This document shows, in pieces, positions 61,201-64,000 of a stretch of 64,000 bases of DNA; position 1 is the first letter of the stretch, and every line of letters begins with the position of its first letter. Source of the DNA: Arthrobacter sp. YN (GTDB taxonomy: Bacteria > Actinomycetota > Actinomycetes > Actinomycetales > Micrococcaceae); NCBI RefSeq assembly GCF_002224285.1, contig NZ_CP022436.1, forward strand, positions 1,984,001-2,048,000, written 5' to 3'. The position numbers and the translations under genes were made by a program. The notes below the pieces were generated by a model. That model did no database searches. It was given only the letters and a program-made list of their open reading frames with translations, and had not been told where the DNA came from.

Positions 61201-64000
61201 ATGAGCACTGTGGACAGCTTCGGTTCCAAAGGCGTACTGAATGTAGCCGGCACCGATTATGAAATTTTCCGGTTGAACTCCGTAGAGGGCGCAGACAGCC
61301 TTCCGTTCAGCCTTAAGGTATTGCTTGAAAACCTCCTGCGGACTGAGGATGGCGCCAATATTACGGCGGACCATGTCCGCGCCCTGGCCGGTTGGGATCC
61401 CAATGCGGAGCCCGACACGGAAATCCAGTTCACCCCGGCCCGCGTCATCATGCAGGACTTCACCGGCGTTCCCTGCGTTGTTGACCTCGCCACCATGCGC
61501 GAAGCCGTCAAGGAACTTGGCGGCGATCCCAAGCGCGTCAACCCCTTGGCGCCTGCAGAAATGGTCATCGACCACTCCGTCCAGATCGACGCCTTCGGTA
61601 ACTCCGGCGCACTGGAGCGCAACATGGAGATCGAATACCAGCGCAATGGTGAGCGCTACCAGTTCCTTCGCTGGGGCCAGACCGCGTTCGACGACTTCAA
61701 GGTTGTCCCCCCGGGAACCGGCATCGTCCACCAGGTCAACATCGAGTACCTGGCACGCACCGTCATGACCCGCGAGGTAGACGGCGTTCTTCGTGCCTAC
61801 CCCGATACCTGTGTGGGCACTGACTCGCACACCACCATGGTCAACGGCCTGGGCATCCTGGGCTGGGGCGTCGGCGGCATCGAAGCCGAGGCAGCAATGC
61901 TTGGCCAGCCCGTCTCCATGCTGATTCCCCGTGTTGTGGGCTTCAAGCTCAAGGGCAGCATCCCGGCCGGCGCTACCGCCACCGACGTCGTCCTGACCAT
62001 CACTGAAATGCTGCGCAAGCACGGTGTTGTAGGCAAGTTCGTTGAGTTCTACGGCGAAGGCGTTGCCGCTGTGCCGTTGGCCAACCGCGCCACCATCGGC
62101 AACATGAGCCCGGAATTCGGTTCCACGGCTGCCATGTTCCCCATCGACGACGTCACCTTGGAGTACCTGCGCCTGACCGGTCGTTCCGAAGCGAACGTCG
62201 CCCTCGTGGAGGCGTACAGCAAGGAACAGGGCCTCTGGCACGATCCCTCCCGCGAACTGCGCTTCTCCGAGTTCCTCGAGCTGGACCTGTCCACGGTTGT
62301 TCCTTCCATCTCCGGCCCCAAGCGTCCCCAGGACCGCATTGAGCTCACCGATGCCAAGGAGCAGTTCCGCAAGGACATCCACAACTACGTCGCCATCGAA
62401 GACGGCAGCGTGGACGAGTCACTGGACGAATCGTTCCCGGCTTCGGATGCACCGTCCTTCACCCATGCTGATTCGCACACCACGGAGACGGAGCGCGTTT
62501 ACTCCGCCGCCAATGGTGCCCACGGCCGCCCGTCGTCGCCGGTCAAGGTCAAGACTGCCGACGGCCGCGAGTTCGAGCTGGACCACGGTGCAGTGTCGAT
62601 CGCGTCGATCACGTCCTGCACCAACACGTCCAATCCGTCCGTCATGCTTGCTGCTGCCCTTCTGGCACGCAACGCCGTGGACAAGGGCCTGACGTCCAAG
62701 CCGTGGGTCAAGACCTCTGTTGCCCCGGCTCGAAGGTGGTCACTGACTACTACGAGAAGTCCGGCCTCACCCCGTACCTCGAGAAGCTTGGCTTCTACAT
62801 TGTGGGTTACGGCTGCGCCACCTGCATCGGCAACTCCGGCCCGCTGGAGCCGGAAATCTCCGAGGCAATCCAGGCCAACGACCTCTCCGTCACTGCAGTC
62901 CTCTCCGGTAACCGCAACTTCGAAGGCCGCATCAACCCGGACGTGAAGATGAACTACCTGGCCTCGCCGCCGTTGGTCATCGCTTACGCACTGGCTGGTT
63001 CCATGGACTTCGACTTCGAGACCGATGCCCTGGGCACCGACTCTGAAGGCAACGAGGTCTTCCTGAAGGACATCTGGCCGAACCCCACCGAGGTGCAGGA
63101 AGTCATTGACTCCTCCATCGACGAGGCAATGTTCGCCAAGGGTTACGAGGGCGTCTTCGACGGCGACGACCGTTGGAAGGCGCTGGATACCCCGGCCGGT
63201 GACACCTTCGCCTGGGCCGAGGATTCCACCTACGTGCGGAAGCCCCCATACTTCGAAGGCATGAAGGCCCAGCCGGATCCCGTCCAGGACATCTCCGGTG
63301 CCCGCGTGCTCCTGAAGCTTGGCGATTCCGTCACCACGGACCACATCTCCCCGGCCGGTTCGTTCAAGTCGGACACCCCGGCAGGCCAGTACCTCCTGGC
63401 CAACGGTGTGGAGCGCAAGGACTTCAACTCCTACGGTTCACGCCGTGGCAACCACGAAGTCATGATCCGTGGCACCTTCGCCAACATCCGCATCAAGAAC
63501 CAGCTCCTGGACGGCGTTGAGGGTGGCTTCACCCGCGACTTCAGCCAGGAAGGTGCACCGCAGGCCTACGTCTACGATGCCGCTCAGAACTACCAGGCTG
63601 CGGGAACACCGCTGGTGGTCCTGGCAGGCAAGGAATACGGCTCCGGTTCATCACGTGACTGGGCAGCAAAGGGCACAGCGCTCCTGGGCGTCAAGGCTGT
63701 CGTGGCTGAAAGCTACGAGCGCATCCACCGCTCCAACCTGATCGGCATGGGCGTTCTTCCGCTGCAGTACCCGGCCGGAGAGTCCGCAGCAACGCTGGGC
63801 CTGACCGGTACGGAAACCTTCGCAGTGGAGGGTGTGACCGAGCTGAACAACGGCACCACGCCGAAGACGCTGAAGGTCACAGCCACGGCTGAGGATGGCA
63901 CCAGCAAGTCCTTCGACGCCGTCCTGCGTATCGATACCCCGGGTGAAGCGGACTACTACCGCAACGGTGGCATCCTGCAGTACGTTCTGCGCCAAATCAC
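61201..64000 (+). CDS. acnA: Aconitate hydratase, frameshifted as sequenced, 3'-partial
   Basis: TCA-cycle isomerisation of citrate to isocitrate through a 4Fe-4S cluster. The first frame (61201-62946) gives the N-terminal domains ([33 protein letters not shown] with the first cluster Cys). At 62727-62728 one G is missing: restoring it gives [17 protein letters not shown] and then [17 protein letters not shown] with the other two Cys, continuing to the edge ([16 protein letters not shown]). About 933 codons are present, so only the last residue or few lie outside. GAGAGGAG precedes the ATG. The gene is essential for a complete cycle, which makes a true loss unlikely. Confidence 0.93.

Noticed and set aside
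1..64000. tRNA, rRNA, prophage, IS or CRISPR elements
   Set aside because: Read through on both strands without finding cloverleaf-like sequences, transposases, integrases or repeat-spacer arrays; no search tool was run.

Overview
The window is typical chromosome of a high-GC Gram-positive actinobacterium of the Micrococcaceae, most likely Arthrobacter or Paenarthrobacter. This rests on codon usage, on a series of actinobacteria-restricted families (DUF4191, DUF4192, DUF4193, DUF3093, DUF3159, DUF3710, DUF5998, SepH, DUF7455), on local orders such as glnA-RDD-DUF4191-lipA-lipB and dut-DUF3710-OB-DUF3159-TrkA-TrkA-permease-TRAM methyltransferase, and on frequent leaderless promoters. I see no rRNA, tRNA, IS element, prophage or CRISPR array.

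Layout. 1-0.9 kb: two tiny cysteine-rich proteins and an unknown 116-aa protein. 0.95-4 kb: glnA, an RDD membrane protein and DUF4191. 4.2-8.9 kb: a co-directional three-gene cassette (TagF-like polymerase, alpha/beta hydrolase of Asp2/XcbB type, left-handed beta-helix acyltransferase), which looks like a surface-polymer locus inserted between DUF4191 and lipA. 8.96-10.65 kb: lipA and lipB. 10.8-18.2 kb: a non-RD Ser/Thr kinase, a TIGR01777 epimerase, a tricorn protease, OsmC, a glyoxalase fragment and a small membrane protein. 18.4-23.4 kb: sucB, lpd, pepA; with lipA/lipB these make and use lipoylated dehydrogenase complexes. 23.7-29.4 kb: PAC2, MFS, DUF4192, sigA, DUF7455.

29.7-45.5 kb: topoisomerase IV genes parE and parC bracket an MFS transporter, a BlaI repressor plus M56 membrane protease pair, the cytochrome bd operon (cydA, cydB, fused cydDC), a tandem GNAT, a DinB-like protein and a VOC protein. 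The blaI/cydA intergenic region carries three near-identical dyads (TTCTAC-N5-GTAGAA), suggesting that a BlaI/M56 switch of the kind known from beta-lactam resistance controls respiration here. 45.6-52.9 kb: a GNAT/acyl-CoA-synthetase fusion, DUF5998, a phosphodiesterase, thymidine kinase, SepH, DUF4193. 53-61 kb: DUF3093, dut, DUF3710, OB-fold, DUF3159, two TrkA proteins, a KimA-like permease and an RNA methyltransferase. 61.2-64 kb: acnA, running off the right edge one or a few codons before its expected end.

Two window-wide patterns stand out. First, at least a dozen genes on both strands have a TANNNT-like -10 box 6-8 nt upstream of the start codon and no usable Shine-Dalgarno, as expected for leaderless mRNAs. 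Second, five positions in four genes (tricorn twice, tandem GNAT, DinB-like, aconitase) need one extra base in a G or C run to restore the frame. All five are single-base losses, which points to sequencing or assembly undercalls rather than true pseudogenes.
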